64,000 nucleotides of DNA from Siphonodentalium dalli (GCA_032622095.1 CP136068.1:115739509-115803508), one strand, 5' to 3'. Shown: positions 33,856 to 45,959, counted from the stretch's first letter. Notes: generated by a model from the letters alone, not told the origin. A program made the numbers and translations.

Positions 33856-34779
33856 TCTAATCTATTACTAGTGTGAAACATTCAACTAAAATAATAACGA
33901 GCGATTCCCATATTCTGCATATTATCGTTGTTCTTGGGCTCATGGGGAGTATTAGGTCGCAGAGATCGAAGTCGGCAGGACACCGGGTGTCGGGAAAGTG
34001 TGGATACTTTGACGTCGATGAATATACCTGTTACTACTATTTCTACTATTTCTTCGGTTCGCGGGGGTAAACTTATTTGACTTGGGTCGAGGAACCCACC
34101 CATCAAAGCTCAGAGTTATCATATTTCGATTTTTTGAAACCTGTTATTTTTCACCACATCGAATATTTGGCGGCCTAGCAAAAATTCCAACATATGGAAA
34201 TGTGCGGACGCCGTCTCGAGAATTGGAAAGGTCATACAGTTCGCTATGACTTTGCATGACGATCTGTGCTATCGCAAATTAATTTCGGAATAAAGGCGAC
34301 GAAAAGTAACAACATCAACAACAAATAAGCTAGGTAACTTGTGATAGTTGACGTGCGGATACATACAATGTCATGCACTTATTTACGAATCGTAATCATG
34401 TTTTAGTCATGCAAATATATGTTATATAATATCATTTAACAGCATGCCGGTTACACTTGGAAATATGTTTGTTTACATTTGTGATGACATGTGTTGGTGA
34501 ATTGCACTAAAACTATAGGCATCACCATATATGGAAGTTGCAAACCACACTCGTTCGTCCAACAAACTGCTAAGAAAAAACGTTATAAGTAACAAACGTG
34601 AATAACTAAATCGGCTTTTGATGAAATTCGGTTGTTGTTGTAAATGGATGATACGGGTACCATCGAATCGGAGTATATATCTTTAAAAAAAGAGTTTCGT
34701 CGCTATCTACAAGACCCAGAAACTGTTTTTCTTCCAAAGAACGTCTGACAGTATGGAAGGCCGTTTTCACCTTTATAAA
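33856..34779. other. Unassigned, no gene seen
   Basis: The short overlapping frames at 33873-34106 on both strands show no domain. Nothing else recognised. Confidence 0.45.
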
Positions 34780-35065
34780 TAATTGGACTTAAGTCTAATA
34801 AAATTGCGCTTATCGCAATTCAATTACTCTAAACTGCAATTGAATTGCTCTTTATAAGCGCAATTGCTTACATCATGATATTCATCATCAAGTTGGGCTG
34901 CATGGTTGTTTTATGTATTCTAAAATAATCTCACCGGATAGTCATAGTGCATACTATTCTATAAGAATTAAGGGGGTTTTGTTTATGGTGATCAATAATT
35001 TCACTTAAGCGCAATTCAATTTCACTTAAGCGCAATTGAAATTATAGAGTTTTTTAAGCGCAATT
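34780..35065. repeat. Second CTTAAG/GCGCAATT palindrome patch
   Basis: TTTCACTTAAGCGCAATT repeats, with AATTGCGCTTATCGCAATTC and TAAGCGCAATTGC, echo the field at 28545-30665 but lie outside N1. The phrase GGCCGTTTTCACCTTTATAA at its left edge also resembles filler of the main field. Confidence 0.7.
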
Positions 35066-35640
35066 GCTGCCCACTAGTCCAGTCAATCTGGCTAAAAAAA
35101 ATAGGCCAACCTCACACTAATTGCAACAGAATTGTTCTCTTTATTTGTGTACAGAGTAGTAACCAGACATCACTATACAAAAATTCCCAAATAATTTGAG
35201 GTCGCCAAACTGGTTTTTGCCCTAGTTTTTGTATATAGAGAGCGTTTCATTTTTGTGAAATATGTGATTTCACCACTTGGTCAATTAAGCTATTTGGGGG
35301 GGGGGGGGGGGGGGCTAAAGTTTGATAAAATCTCTTATATTTTGTGTAATATTATCGACATAAAGGTTTTAAACAAATTACATGGTCTTTTTTAATATAG
35401 GGGTGGCTTAGTTTTTTATATAGAGAGCGTTTATTTTTTCCAAAATATGTGATTTCACAATTTGGTCACTTTAAGTCATTTCAGTCGGCTAAAATATGAT
35501 ACCATCTTCACATTTTATGTTGGCTACTTTTGAGAATGTTTATATAAAGGATTTGCCACATCACATGGTATTTTTGATTAAAAGAGTGGCTTAAACTTAT
35601 GAAAAATGAATGACAATCACAAACAAAGAGTTCTCATGTT
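35066..35640. other. Unassigned, contains a 20-base G run and a loose duplication
   Basis: A G run of about 20 bases is at 35295-35314. TATATAGAGAGCGTTT, AAATATGTGATTTCAC and TTGGTCA recur at 35230-35285 and 35418-35470, so a segment of about 190 bp is loosely duplicated. Confidence 0.55.
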
Positions 35641-35651
35641 GTGCGTGTTGT

Positions 35652-35876
35652 CTATAGAACTCAGGATATGTTGAGAAATAGCCGTATGACTCTTCTGGAT
35701 ACGATAATAGTAAAACCCGGGTATAAATTAACTGCAAAATAACAACTTTTTAGACTCATGAGATATATTATTGTGAAAACAATATATTTTCACAATAATA
35801 TATCTCATGAGTCTAAAAATGTGTTACTTTGCAGTTAATTTATACCCGGGATTTACTATTGTCCTATAGAACTCAG
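35652..35876. mobile_element. Fold-back element with 13-bp direct repeats
   Basis: CTATAGAACTCAG occurs at 35652-35664 and 35864-35876. Between them is a long hairpin (35703-35862) with arms of about 77 bp, including CCCGGGTATAAATTAACTGC on the left and its complement on the right, with a loop of only a few bases around 35783. The identical flanks suggest a target duplication or a deletion-prone foldback. Confidence 0.75.
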
Positions 35877-35906
35877 CTAACCTGTATACCCTAATAGTCT
35901 TCATCA

Positions 35907-36545
35907 TCACTGTCTAATTTTGATGCGGAATTTGTACATGGGATCCTTTGCAGTGACCATGTCTAAATCATTGGATCGACCCTTCCAGTATTTTTGTAGC
36001 TCCAGAAGCTGGTGGAAGTTGTCGCGGCTCAATGTGCGAAGATCATATTCCATTCCTCTTTCAGAAAACTTTGAGAGTAATATCAGCATCATCGTTGTAC
36101 AGAAGTACCAGGGCACATCTATGATTTCATCACTGGTGGCATTTATATTGTTGAATGCAGCGGCATATTAGCGGAAATCATTGTGCCGAAATTTATTCAA
36201 GGAAGCCCCTTTTCCAATTCCAAATAGTCTCGATGTTGTGTCGCAACCTAAAACCGCGTGGATAAATAAGATATTGTCCCATATGGGTACCGACAGCAAA
36301 CATTAATTTGACCAATGTCCCAACCGTTTGGCTGATTCGTCTTGACATTCACCTTTGGCACAGAAAGTACTGTAACCATCAGTTTCAGCATAATATCAGA
36401 GAAGAACTGGCATATCTATATCCTCTCATATCACGATGGTATCATTCGTCGACGAGGCATCAATGGCAATGTGCGCGATCAGCAAATCAGCATCAGATTC
36501 AGCATGTTTGATGTCACACCCAAACTTCATGAGCTTTTATGTGGG
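35907..36545 (-). pseudogene. PIN/FEN1-like domain protein fragment
   Basis: On the minus strand, AESDADLLIAHIAIDASS, then TIVI-stop-EDIDMPVLL, then ILFIHAVLGCDTTSRLFGIG and KGASLNKF are readable with in-frame stops. The order acidic ESDAD, EDxD and GCDTTSxxFGxGK matches a family of PIN/XPG-nuclease-like proteins common in invertebrate genomes and often tied to mobile DNA. A stop follows near 36165; the reading then runs to 35907 as VPWYFCTTMMLILLSKF onwards. There is no start codon, so it is a decayed fragment. Family assignment is from memory of the motif. Confidence 0.6.
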
Positions 36546-37965
36546 TCACACACGTAGTGTTCCGAACCACACAAACGACGGGCAATCTGTACACTGAGTG
36601 TTACAAACCACAAACGTGTCCATGTCATCAAGTGAGTGTGCCAAACCACCCAAAATGTCTGTTCGTATTCACCAAACCCGTGTCGTAACACATACAAAGG
36701 GTGTCAAAAAACCACACAACAGATGTTCCAAATGATCCAATAAGTGGCCCAATCCACCCTGTATGGTGTCCCAAACCATACCATGATTGCACAAACCACC
36801 CTTTGTGTGTCCCAAAACACACATATAGTGTCCCCAACAACCCAAACGGTGTCGTATCCACACAATAAGTGTTCCATGCCACCCGATGCATACTCCAAAC
36901 CACACAATGGGTGTCACCAACCACGCACATAGTATCAACAACAGTCAACGGTTGACACAAACCATCAACTAAGTGGCCCAAACCACACAAAGTGTGTCAC
37001 ATATCACACATGTCACAAACAGTCTAAAGGGTCACATAAGCCACGCGAGTGTACCACACTTTCCATCTAGTGCTCCAACACAATCAGGTAGTGTCCCCAA
37101 CCACCCAATGGGTGTCCTTATTCACAAGATAAGTGTTCCATACCCAGACCATCCAATCAGTGTCACAGGCCATCCACCGAGAGTCCAAAACCAACCCATA
37201 TGTGTCCCAATCCTCCGTTTGAGTGTCCCAAATTACCCAAAGTAGTGTCCCAAACCATCCAGCGAGTGTCACAAGCTACCCAACGAGTACATAAAATCAC
37301 CCATGTGGTGTCCGAAACCACCCACCAGTGTCGTAAACTACATGTCGTTTGTCCCAGAGTGCCCCAAACCACACAACAGTTGTTTCAGTTCATTTGGGGT
37401 ATCTATGACCACCCAACTAGTGTCTGAAACCATCCGTTGGGTCTCTAAAACCGCCAAAATGAGTGTCTTTAACCACAGTAGTGTTCACAGCTATCCACCG
37501 AGTATCCCAAATGATCATCCGACTGTCACTCAAATGAGTTCCCCAAACCATTCAATGATTGTCCCGTGGTTTGGTATACTTGTTGGATGGTTGAGATGAT
37601 TGGGTAGATTGCCTGTGACACTCTCACGATGCTTTGGAGCACTACGTATAAGGTTTGATTTTCTGATCAGATGGTTTTAGACATTCATGGTGATTTAAAT
37701 TATTTGTGATGTGTCTTTGGCACCCCTTGGTTGGTTTGGGGCACTCATTTGGTTGAGCTGGGGGCTCTTGGTGTATAGTTTTGGGACACCATTCGATGTA
37801 TGTGATCTCAGTTGATGGATGGGACAAGCTTTGGTGGTTTGGGATACTAGTTGGATAGATTTAGACACAAGTTTGGTAGTTTGAAAATTGGAACATCTGC
37901 TGTTTGTCATATAACACTATTTGTATGATTTGATACACCTGTAGGATGGATAGATTTGGCACTCA
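36546..37965. repeat. Degenerate minisatellite with an orientation switch
   Basis: From 36546 to about 37560 the plus strand repeats AGTGTCCCAAACCACCCAA-like units of roughly 25-35 bp. From about 37570 to 37965 it carries the complement sense (GGTTTGGGACACTYRTTGG-like). The many overlapping frames on both strands translate the repeat. Units are strongly diverged, so it is old. Confidence 0.8.
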
Positions 37966-38479
37966 GTACTCGTTACCTCGATCCAGCAGCAATTGAAGCA
38001 TCTCATTGTGAGAAATAATAACGAAACGCTCTCTATGTGTAATTTACTTCACTTTTTGTTCAATGGGTAGTTGGTGTTGACAATATTTAAAGTCATAGAC
38101 ATATTTCAAGCCGATAAGGCAAACATTATAACACATTTGCGCTGTGTTTAAAATAAGTTGGATCCCATGCACGCTATGAAGTTAGGATATGTTAAAAGAT
38201 TTGTATAACCCTATCACGGAACCCCGTTTCTATGGTAATTTTCTTATAACAAATATTGTCAAACATTTGTTAAACATTCTTTAAACATGAATTATTTCCT
38301 CAAATTGGTTCATTGTGATGAATTAGACATACAAGAACCTTCATAAACCTGTTTTATCCTGTTTCATGGCCTATGAATAGGGATTTAATTAGAGCTAACC
38401 GTTGCCAAGGAGGAAACAGATGCCACACAATATATGTACGAGTGGTCATAGAGTTACCCCGCATGCACTGTATGATAGT
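37966..38479. other. Unassigned, no gene seen
   Basis: AT-rich sequence up to the 5'-truncated start of LINE-B. Nothing recognised. Confidence 0.45.
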
Positions 38480-41163
38480 GAGAGGCATTAGCAGGACACC
38501 AAGTAAATGCATATGGCAAAAAGTTCATCGAAGTATGTAAGCTAAATGGACTGCGTATTCTAAATGGACGCATTGGCAGGGATATGAATGATGGAAAGGT
38601 GACTTGTAAAAATGTTAGCCTAATTGATTATTTCATATCCTCGCATGACTTATTTTACTTTGTTAAAGACATGAATGTTTCCGAGTTTTCAAATTTGTTC
38701 TCAGATAGTCATAGTTGTATTGAACTTACACTTGATGCAAATATATCTGATCGCCATGCAAAACTTAATTGTGGCATGAAGAGGAAATCAATTGATAAAG
38801 AGATTAAGCTATGGTCACATAACGGAAGAGATACTTTTAGAGAAACCATTGATCACCAAGTTGTGAGTAAATTAATAGACATAGTCGATAATCACAAAAA
38901 CTCGAGAAAACTGTATATACAAGATTCTGCGAACTCTGCATCAGATGAAATTAGTAAACTGTTCACAACTACCGCTTATAAATCTTTTGGACATTAACCG
39001 CGTTATCTGTAAACGCGATAACGACAACCCTTGGTTTAACCAATAGTGCAGGCAAGCGAGAAAAAAATACGTAGACGCAAGAACGACCAACAGCTTATTT
39101 AAAACAGAACAAACTATTAATGATTTGAGATATTCGAGTCGGGAATATAAAAAAGTTTTGAGACACAGTGTGAGCAAGTACAAAAGAAATTTTTGTAACC
39201 GCCTTAAAACGACACGTGTTAATCAACCAAAACAATATTGGAACGTGCTGAGAGCAAATAAGAAAACTACAACAAATGTAAATATTGATGACATGTTTGT
39301 ATTTCTGAAGAATAATAATAATGAAAATCCAACCGAGATGCCTAACATATGCCAGCTACATGATACAAATGATACACTTGATAAGCCAATTTCTGAAAAT
39401 GAAATTATAGAAGCCGCATATGGAATGAAGAATGGAAAAAGTAATGGGAATGATAGAATCAAAAATGAACATATAAAGAGCACTATTGATATTTTACTCC
39501 CTGTATATACACAATGGTTCAATCTAATCCTAGACACAGGTATAATACCAGATAGCTGGTTAACTGGAATTTCCAGTCTACAAAAATAAAGGGGACCCTT
39601 CTCTCCCAGAAATTATCGACCTATTACAATTATGAGCTGTCTTGGGAAGCTTTTACTAGAATTTTAAACAACAGATTGAATGAATATGCAGTATCCGAAG
39701 AAATTATTGATAAGAATCAAGCCGGATTTAGGAAAGGATTTTCAACGATGGACCACATAATGTCTTTACATTTTCTTTCGAGTTTGTTCAAACAGTCCAA
39801 AAAGAAATTATTTTGCATGTTTATCGATTTTAAGTAGGCGTTTGACACGGTATGGAGACATGGACTATGGCAGAAATTGATAACTTCTGGCATAACAGGT
39901 GGATGTTTACAATTTATAATGAATATGTATAGTCGTGTCAAATCCTTGGTTAAAATAGGTAGTAATATTTCAGACACCTTTAAGTGTCACTCTGGGGTTT
40001 TGCAGGGAGAGAACTTATCATCTTTTTTATTTTCGTTGTACATCAACGACCTTGAAGATTTCTATCAGCCAATAACATCAAAGGACTCAGTACCATTCAA
40101 AATGCTCTTTCAACTGAACTTGATGTGTATACCAAATTACTTGTTTTATTATATGCAGATGACACCGTTATTATTGCAGAATCAATGAAGGATATGAGAA
40201 GAAACATGAAAATATTTTCAGATTATTGTTATTTATGGAGACTGACCATAAATACATCGAAAACCAAAATGATGTTGCTTGGGTCGGGTAGGAAGCCTCG
40301 CACTCGACTAAATGTAAATGGACACGAAATCGAAATTGTAAATGAATACACATACCTCGGAATTCCTATTACCAAAGCTAATAATGTTAGTAAAGTCCGT
40401 AAATATATGCTCTCGAAGGCAAATCGGGCAATGTATAGTTTAATTTACAAATCGAGAGAATTTAGTATACCTATACTACAGCAAATAGAACTTTTCTCCA
40501 AAACCGTTAAACCGATTCTCTTATATGGATGTGAGATTTGGGGTAACCAAGACATACACGAACTTGAGAGACTTCAAATTAAATACCTGAAGTTTATTTT
40601 GAATTTGAAACCGAGCACACCAGAGGTCATGGTATATGGAGAAACAGGCGTTTGTCCCCTCCGTGTTGATATTGATACTAGGGTGATAACCTACTGGGCA
40701 AATGTTAACGCTGGAGAAAAAAAGATTAACGGTATTTTATATTCGTACTTACTACGCTTGTTTGGAAATATGTCATTTATGCACCCATGGATATCGCATG
40801 TTGAAAACATTTTACTGAAAACTGATCATTATTACCTGTGGGACATACAAATGTCCGAGCGTATCGAATCATCTTGGTCGAGAGAATCCGTTAAAAGTTC
40901 GTTAGTCACACATTATATAGCAGATTGGCACAAACGAGTAAATTCTATGAGTAAATGTTCTTTATATAAGGTTTTCAAAACCGATGTTAGAGCCGAACAT
41001 TATTTAAATAGCACGCCTATGAAGGACGTCAAAACTATGGCTAGGTTCAGATGCGGAAGCCACCACTTACCCGTTGAGACTAGTACATGGAATGAATCCA
41101 GAAACACTCAATTCTGTAACTTGTCTTAATACACAAATTAACGGACCTTTATTATACTACCAT
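38480..41163 (+). mobile_element. LINE-B: 5'-truncated non-LTR element, ORF2 with frameshifts
   Basis: It starts inside the endonuclease (AYGKKFIEVCKLNGLRILNG, then VSLIDYFISS and LFSDSHSCIEL, the SDH-type box). The linker and early RT follow at 39125-39589, with YGMKNGKSNGNDRIKNEHIK then ILLPVYTQWFNLILDTGIIP. KNQAGFRKGFSTMDH lies at 39713-39757 and FIDFK-stop-AFDTVWRHGLW at 39820-39870. Frame 40125-41129 holds YADDTVIIAES (catalytic YADD), the thumb and the C-terminal domain. The C-terminal Cys motif is reached only after a frameshift (CLNTQINGPLLYYH). Frameshifts near 39000-39125, 39580 and 40130 and a TAG at 39835-39837 make it inactive. It is the same general type as LINE-A. Confidence 0.88.
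40125..41129 (+). pseudogene. LINE-B RT palm/thumb and C-terminal segment
   Basis: The longest intact piece of LINE-B, 334 codons. LLYADDTVIIAESMKDM carries the YADD box with its catalytic aspartates, followed by WRLTINTSKTKMMLLGSGRK, NEYTYLGIPIT, ILLYGCEIWG and the C-terminal RFRCGSHHLPVETSTWNES. It supplies the part missing from LINE-A. It ends in a premature stop, one frame from the expected Cys/His tail. Confidence 0.9.
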
Positions 41164-41480
41164 TAACGCGAAGCAGGCGCGTATATAGCAGCGGCGTATA
41201 TGGGCAGCGCAAAATGGGGGCGGGCAGCGGAGCGCGTTACAGGCCCCTGTACCGAGAAGATGTATTGTCATTGCAAGGTTTCAGAGAAACGAAAAATTTA
41301 TCAATTGACACGTTTCAAAACATGCATGACATAAACCATTAAACGACAACGACTGGAGTAATTAAATCTAACTCAATTTCAATCTGTTTTACTCCATTTC
41401 AACCAATTTTACTCTAGTTCAACAATTTCAATAAATTTTACTCAATTTCAATAATAACTTTTTGTATACTTTACAACTGA
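41164..41480. other. Junction sequence between LINE-B and repeat P
   Basis: A GC-rich patch (GGGGGCGGGCAGCGGAGCGC) at 41216-41236 is followed by TTTTACTC-AATTTCAA repeats near 41385-41450. No gene seen. Confidence 0.5.
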
Positions 41481-41770
41481 TGGATAAATTATATCTATAT
41501 CGGGGGGGGGGGGGGTGGGGGGGGTCGAAAAAAATCTTCAGGCACGTATGCTGATTTTTTTCCTTTCGACCATAGTTGGGACCCACACACCCCCGCGTCC
41601 AAAACATTTTTCGTTTTCGGCTGTTTTTTTCCGACCATATTTTTGACACTCACCCCATTTTAACACTAAAACAGAGATTTGCGGGGGGGGGGGGTTATTC
41701 ACTGTAAACAGCTGTATATGAATTTCTGTGCATACAATTATGAAAAAATGGAATTAGTCTCTGATGGAAT
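41481..41770 (-). repeat. Dispersed poly-G repeat P, copy 1 (reverse)
   Basis: The reverse complement matches 54500-54750: AAATCTCTGTTTTAGTGTTAAA, GTCGGAAAAAACAGCCGAAA, a GTGGGTGGGT block and AAAAATCAGCATACGTGCCTG next to a long G/C run. G runs are at about 41501-41524 and 41682-41695. Class unknown. Confidence 0.75.
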
Positions 41771-42059
41771 ATGATTTTCTTCAGTGAGTTTTGTCATCAC
41801 CAGGATTGCAGGAACATTCGCAAGTTCACGAATTTTTGGTGAGCAGATCTCTAATTTTTAGGAAGATGGTTACCGGAGTCTATAGATGTTCTGATACGTT
41901 TTTTTTTTACTTTAAACATATTTTATCGATATAATACAAAAGGGATTGGGGACAACGTTCTGATTACACTTCGGCTTTCAATTTCAAAGTAAACAGAGAT
42001 TATTATACATCATTATGATCCTAATATGTCACTCTTTGTGATATATATAGCATAATGTA

Positions 42060-42660
42060 TTGATATGTTGGGTAAAATAGACGACAATAATTTAGTCCCT
42101 CTATTTAAATGGTATCGGGACGGTCTCGGACGTAAACAACATCCCGCTATCCCAACATTATTGAAGTTTCCAGTTGGAAAAACTCAGAACTTCCTGGTTC
42201 ACGTTGCAAACTTTGCGGTGAGGATACACCGGGTAACGAATACCATTATCTGTTCATATGCAACGAATTTTCGTCCTTCCGACGAACCTATCTGAAAACA
42301 TACTTTCAAAGTAATCCGACTTTTGAAAAACTAAAAATTCATTTTAATCATGACGGAAATAAAACAAACGTGTTGAAATTAGCCAGATTCGCATCGGAAA
42401 TAGTTACCAAAGCAGCCATTTAAATTGGTTTAAATTGAATCTACATGCATGCCATCCTGTACGTATATAAACATGGTCCCAGTGCAGCTTTCCCAGCTAA
42501 GTGTGTATTTAATTATATTTATATATGGTGTAAGTTTCCTACTTTTTTATCTCTGTTATTTTTAAACTTTTGTTGACATTATGTATGATAATATATATGT
42601 CTACCTCCAGTTCCACATATTAGTTGGCGGAGACAATAAAGAAATTTAATTGAATTGAAC
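42060..42660 (+). mobile_element. LINE-C: separate LINE 3' end
   Basis: A frame shifted relative to the ATG at 42065 gives LPGSRCKLCGEDTPGNEYHY then LFICNEFSSFRRTYLKTYF and ends ARFASEIVTKAAI-stop at 42421. This is the same C-terminal CxxC...HYxxxxC module as in LINE-A and LINE-B. The 3' UTR ends GACAATAAAGAAATTTAATT plus TGAATTGAAC, a short-repeat tail. LINE-B already contains its own copy of this module, so LINE-C is a second, heavily 5'-truncated insertion. Confidence 0.75.
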
Positions 42661-43980
42661 ATCCTACATGGTTAACGTATATACGAGCAGACTTTCATAT
42701 TTTATTAGTTTAACCACGGCTAATTAACTGTTTGATGACTAAGACAAACAGAAAGAAGGTATTACCGTTTTGTGAAAACTAAAGAAGATTACATACATGT
42801 ATCACTTTCGACATATCACTGCTGATCGCAGGTTGATAGATTTGTTGATTGAGTTTTTCTTTGCATCGTATATAGGTCGGCACACATAACGGGTAATCAA
42901 CATTCGATGATGGTTTATGACTAGATAGTTCACATCACTTATTTAAAAAATCTACTTGCCTAAATTTTTACCAAATGAATTTTCGTTTTGCCAAATGTAA
43001 ATATGTTTTGTCATTGGCAACTGGCAGCGCGAACTCTGGCTGTGGAACATATGCAACAGCAGCGGCAGCAGGTATTATGAAGGTAAGTATACGATATGTT
43101 GTGGCATATGAATTACGCAGTTGTACAAATATGTGTGAAAATATGGCACGGGAGAGAATAAAGTGACACGGACAGAAAATAATACCATCGCGACCATGAA
43201 ATGACTGTCAAAATGGCCGCAACTCCAAGACATGCCACGACGAAAGCAACATATTGGATAACCGTATAAGATTGAAAATACGTGTTATTAATGTACACGT
43301 ATGTTGTTTGGTTTCTTTAAAGGTACATATGTCATTAAAACAGATCCATATGAAGGATTTATTGGCCACTGCAACGCAAATCAAACCATATGGTTTAAGT
43401 CTTTAAAATACGGATTTTCTGCTTATCCAACATGCAACTCTCCGGCCAAAACATAATTATTTTGGTCATGTAACACACAAATTAATGTTTGGCCACGCAC
43501 TGCATGGTAGTTTCATTTGGCATTGCACATGTGATTAATTATCGAATATAACACATACTATAATAGTGCACACCATTTTGGTATAAAGACTATTACATGT
43601 ATGTGATTTGCTACCTCTCCGTGATAATATACCATACACATATGTCCCAATGCTTATCATACTGCAAAGAAAGACTCACCCCTTCAATAGATTAGCGCCA
43701 TATCTCACCAGATCAAAGAGATGGTACATCTTATAGTTTACGTAAGACTAATTTTCACGCTGCTACCAAACCGGTTTATTAGAAGACAATTTTGTTCAAA
43801 TTACTTCAGTCCCCACTTTACAGCTGGAATATACCACGCAATGCACAATATCAGTTTTAAATATCGTTTTGATTGAAAATATCTTACCAGTACCACCATG
43901 TAATTGTGCTAAATAGGAAGGGATAATCGTTCAAAACTGTTATTTCAGCGTTGAACATTCGCTAAATTTTGCTATTTGTT
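42661..43980. other. Unassigned, no confirmed gene
   Basis: One possible exon-like stretch ends AAG|GTAAGTAT at 43082, after an acceptor-like CTGGCAG at 43020-43026, but no family or partner exon was found. The rest is AT-rich and featureless. Confidence 0.4.
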
Positions 43981-43983
43981 GTT

Positions 43984-44076
43984 ACACACGCACATACACG
44001 CACACCCTAACACGCAAACACACACACACACACACTCTCACACACACACACCCCCACCCTCACATACACACACAGA

Positions 44077-44109
<33 letters not shown>

Positions 44110-44112
44110 ATC
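43984..44112. repeat. Compound CA/TA microsatellite
   Basis: ACACAC runs with interruptions (43984-44070) pass into a TATATATA run (about 44079-44108). Confidence 0.9.
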
Positions 44113-44114
44113 TA

Positions 44115-44300
44115 TTATATATTTTGGAAGATCTGTCTGTGTATCTGTGTGTGGTCTGTGTGTTCGCGATGAACTCGAAAACGGCCGATTTCGATGAAAC
44201 TTCGTATGTGAGGGTACTATCGGTCGGAAAGTGGCATAGGCATATTAATTTTCAAATCCGAGGTCAAATTTTCACGTGCCGAGGTCAAATCTGTTTTTAC
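44115..44300 (-). repeat. Element-tail fragment, reverse
   Basis: TATTATATATTTTGGAAGATC at 44112-44131, then GTTCGCGATGAACTCGAAAA and TCGATGAAACTTCGTATGTG are the complement of the tail consensus of the 45-57 kb chain (ACCAAGTTTCATCGAAATCG ... CAAAATATATAATA). Confidence 0.7.
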
Positions 44301-44574
44301 GCCGTTTTGCGCTAATATATTTCAGTTCGGTGTTCACAAATCGATTCGATATAGCGCGAATAATAAATTGCCAGTCATATAATGTGCACGGTTAGAATCT
44401 GTGGCGCTTCATCTTTCCAACGATGTATCACACGCCTGTGTACGTTTAAAGTTTCTACCTTAATTATCGGGAAGAACGCAGGACCATGCTTCGCTCATCG
44501 AAAAACATTCCGTAAATATATTACGCCGTCAACAGATCGTGACGTGATCGCGTTTAACTCTTAAACGGCCGATG

Positions 44575-44827
44575 TCGCGTTAACTCATCACCGGCCGAGG
44601 TATCCGCAAATGACATTGGGCAATATATATATCTCGGAAACGGGTGGAGCTATCGACTTGAAATTTGGTATGTGAATGTATCTTGCCCCGGATACGAATT
44701 TTATCGGGTCGCCGAGCCCGTGCGACGCCAGCTTCGCGCATGCGCAGACCAGATCTCGGAAACGGGTGGAGCTATCGACTTGAAATTTGGTTTTTGAATA
44801 GCCCGGACGAAGTCGGGTCACCTTCTA

Positions 44828-44862
<35 letters not shown>
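44575..44862 (-). repeat. Family C element, reverse, two 122-bp monomers, ending in TA repeat
   Basis: ATCTCGGAAACGGGTGGAGC and CTATCGACTTGAAATTTGG occur twice, with GCTTCGCGCATGCGCAGACC and the ATACGAATTTTATCGGGTCG block between. This is the complement of the monomers at 55430-57130. AGCCCGGACGAAGTCGGGTC near 44798-44820 is the element head. A TA microsatellite (44829-44862) adjoins it. Confidence 0.8.
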
Positions 44863-44868
<6 letters not shown>

Positions 44869-44918
44869 TATTTATCACATGAAACCCATATTATACCACA
44901 ATAAAAGCCATTACACAT

Positions 44919-45322
44919 TTCATTATCTATCACTACTTCTGAATAGAGGCGTGCTTCCCGGGCGGCGCGTGCAAATTAGTCACATATCACTTGACATCGC
45001 GCCAACAAAATGACCGTGCGTGTTTACATTGATTCATGCGGATTAATACTATTTCGAAAAGCCGCACATGTCACCAACATAAGGCAATACAACATGATTG
45101 CTTTGTTCGTTAAAGTTAAATTATTGTGCAACTCTGTGAAAATAGACACAAAAACAAAGAGGCAAAATGGGGGACTATATTTTCCGTCGCCAGACCCATT
45201 CGTTAAAAAGGCATAAAGCTCTAGTGATTGTCATGTGATATACCACATTTTGATAGATACAGCTTTGATAAATTTGATAAATCCAATTTATCAAACTTGT
45301 TTGATAAAATCTTATATCCAGA
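44919..45322 (+). repeat. Dispersed repeat D, copy 2
   Basis: Matches 5232-5730 in the same orientation (see copy 1). It stops in TTGATAAAATCTTATATCC. It is followed by a C run (45358-45372) and a block rich in TTGGAAATTTCC words. Confidence 0.75.
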
Positions 45323-45354
45323 GACGTGGCGACAGTGCGGTTTGGGGAGGTGTC

Positions 45355-45800
45355 TCACCCCCCCCCCCCCCCCAAATTTGGCAAATTTTTCAACAGTTGG
45401 ACATTTCATACCTGACACAACATTAGTTGGAAATTTCACACCAACAATAGGTTGAAAATGTTCTTGTAGTTTGATTTTCAAACAATTTATTGGGGGAATT
45501 TATTGTTTTTGGACCAATATTTGCATATTTTCCTTCTTTTGGCAGCTTTCGGTAAATTTTTTGGACTGAAATGGCCATCAGTTAGAAATTTTCCAACCTA
45601 TAGGGGGTATCAGTTTGGAAATTTCCAACACTTGGAAAGCTTGTGTCCTGGTCCCTCCCCAGTGGCCAGTCAAAAACTTCTAGTTAATATAAGGAAACAA
45701 TATTGTCCTACATTTGGTCAAAATTGTCACCAGAATTGTCATCAGTTGGAAAATTTCCAACCTAAGTCGGGGTGTCAGGTTTGAAATTTCCAACTCTATG
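45355..45800. repeat. C-run and GTTGGAAATTTCC-rich segment
   Basis: After a C run of about 15, words such as GTTGGAAATTTCACACC, TTAGAAATTTTCCAACCTA, GTTTGGAAATTTCCAACA and GTTGGAAAATTTCCAACCTA recur. They echo the 31-bp minisatellite at 12262-12630 but are dispersed rather than tandem. Confidence 0.6.
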
Positions 45801-45959
45801 AATGCTTGAGGCTAGGATTTTGCGATTTTCTTGTTCAGATTTTCGCACACCGGGTCGAACCATGGTCGGCCCGGTGTGTCCTGGTTTATTGCCCGTAATC
45901 GTGTGCATTTGTCTGGAGTTAGACCACTAGATGTAAGGATGTTATGCAATTTAGGTTCA

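Noticed and set aside
36546-37910. Numerous overlapping frames with His/Thr/Pro or Trp/Gly/Cys bias
   Set aside because: Translations of the degenerate minisatellite.
42975-43166. Possible exon ending in a perfect GTAAGT donor at 43082
   Set aside because: The frame is low complexity (Ala/Gln-rich in different frames), has no partner exon and no family resemblance.
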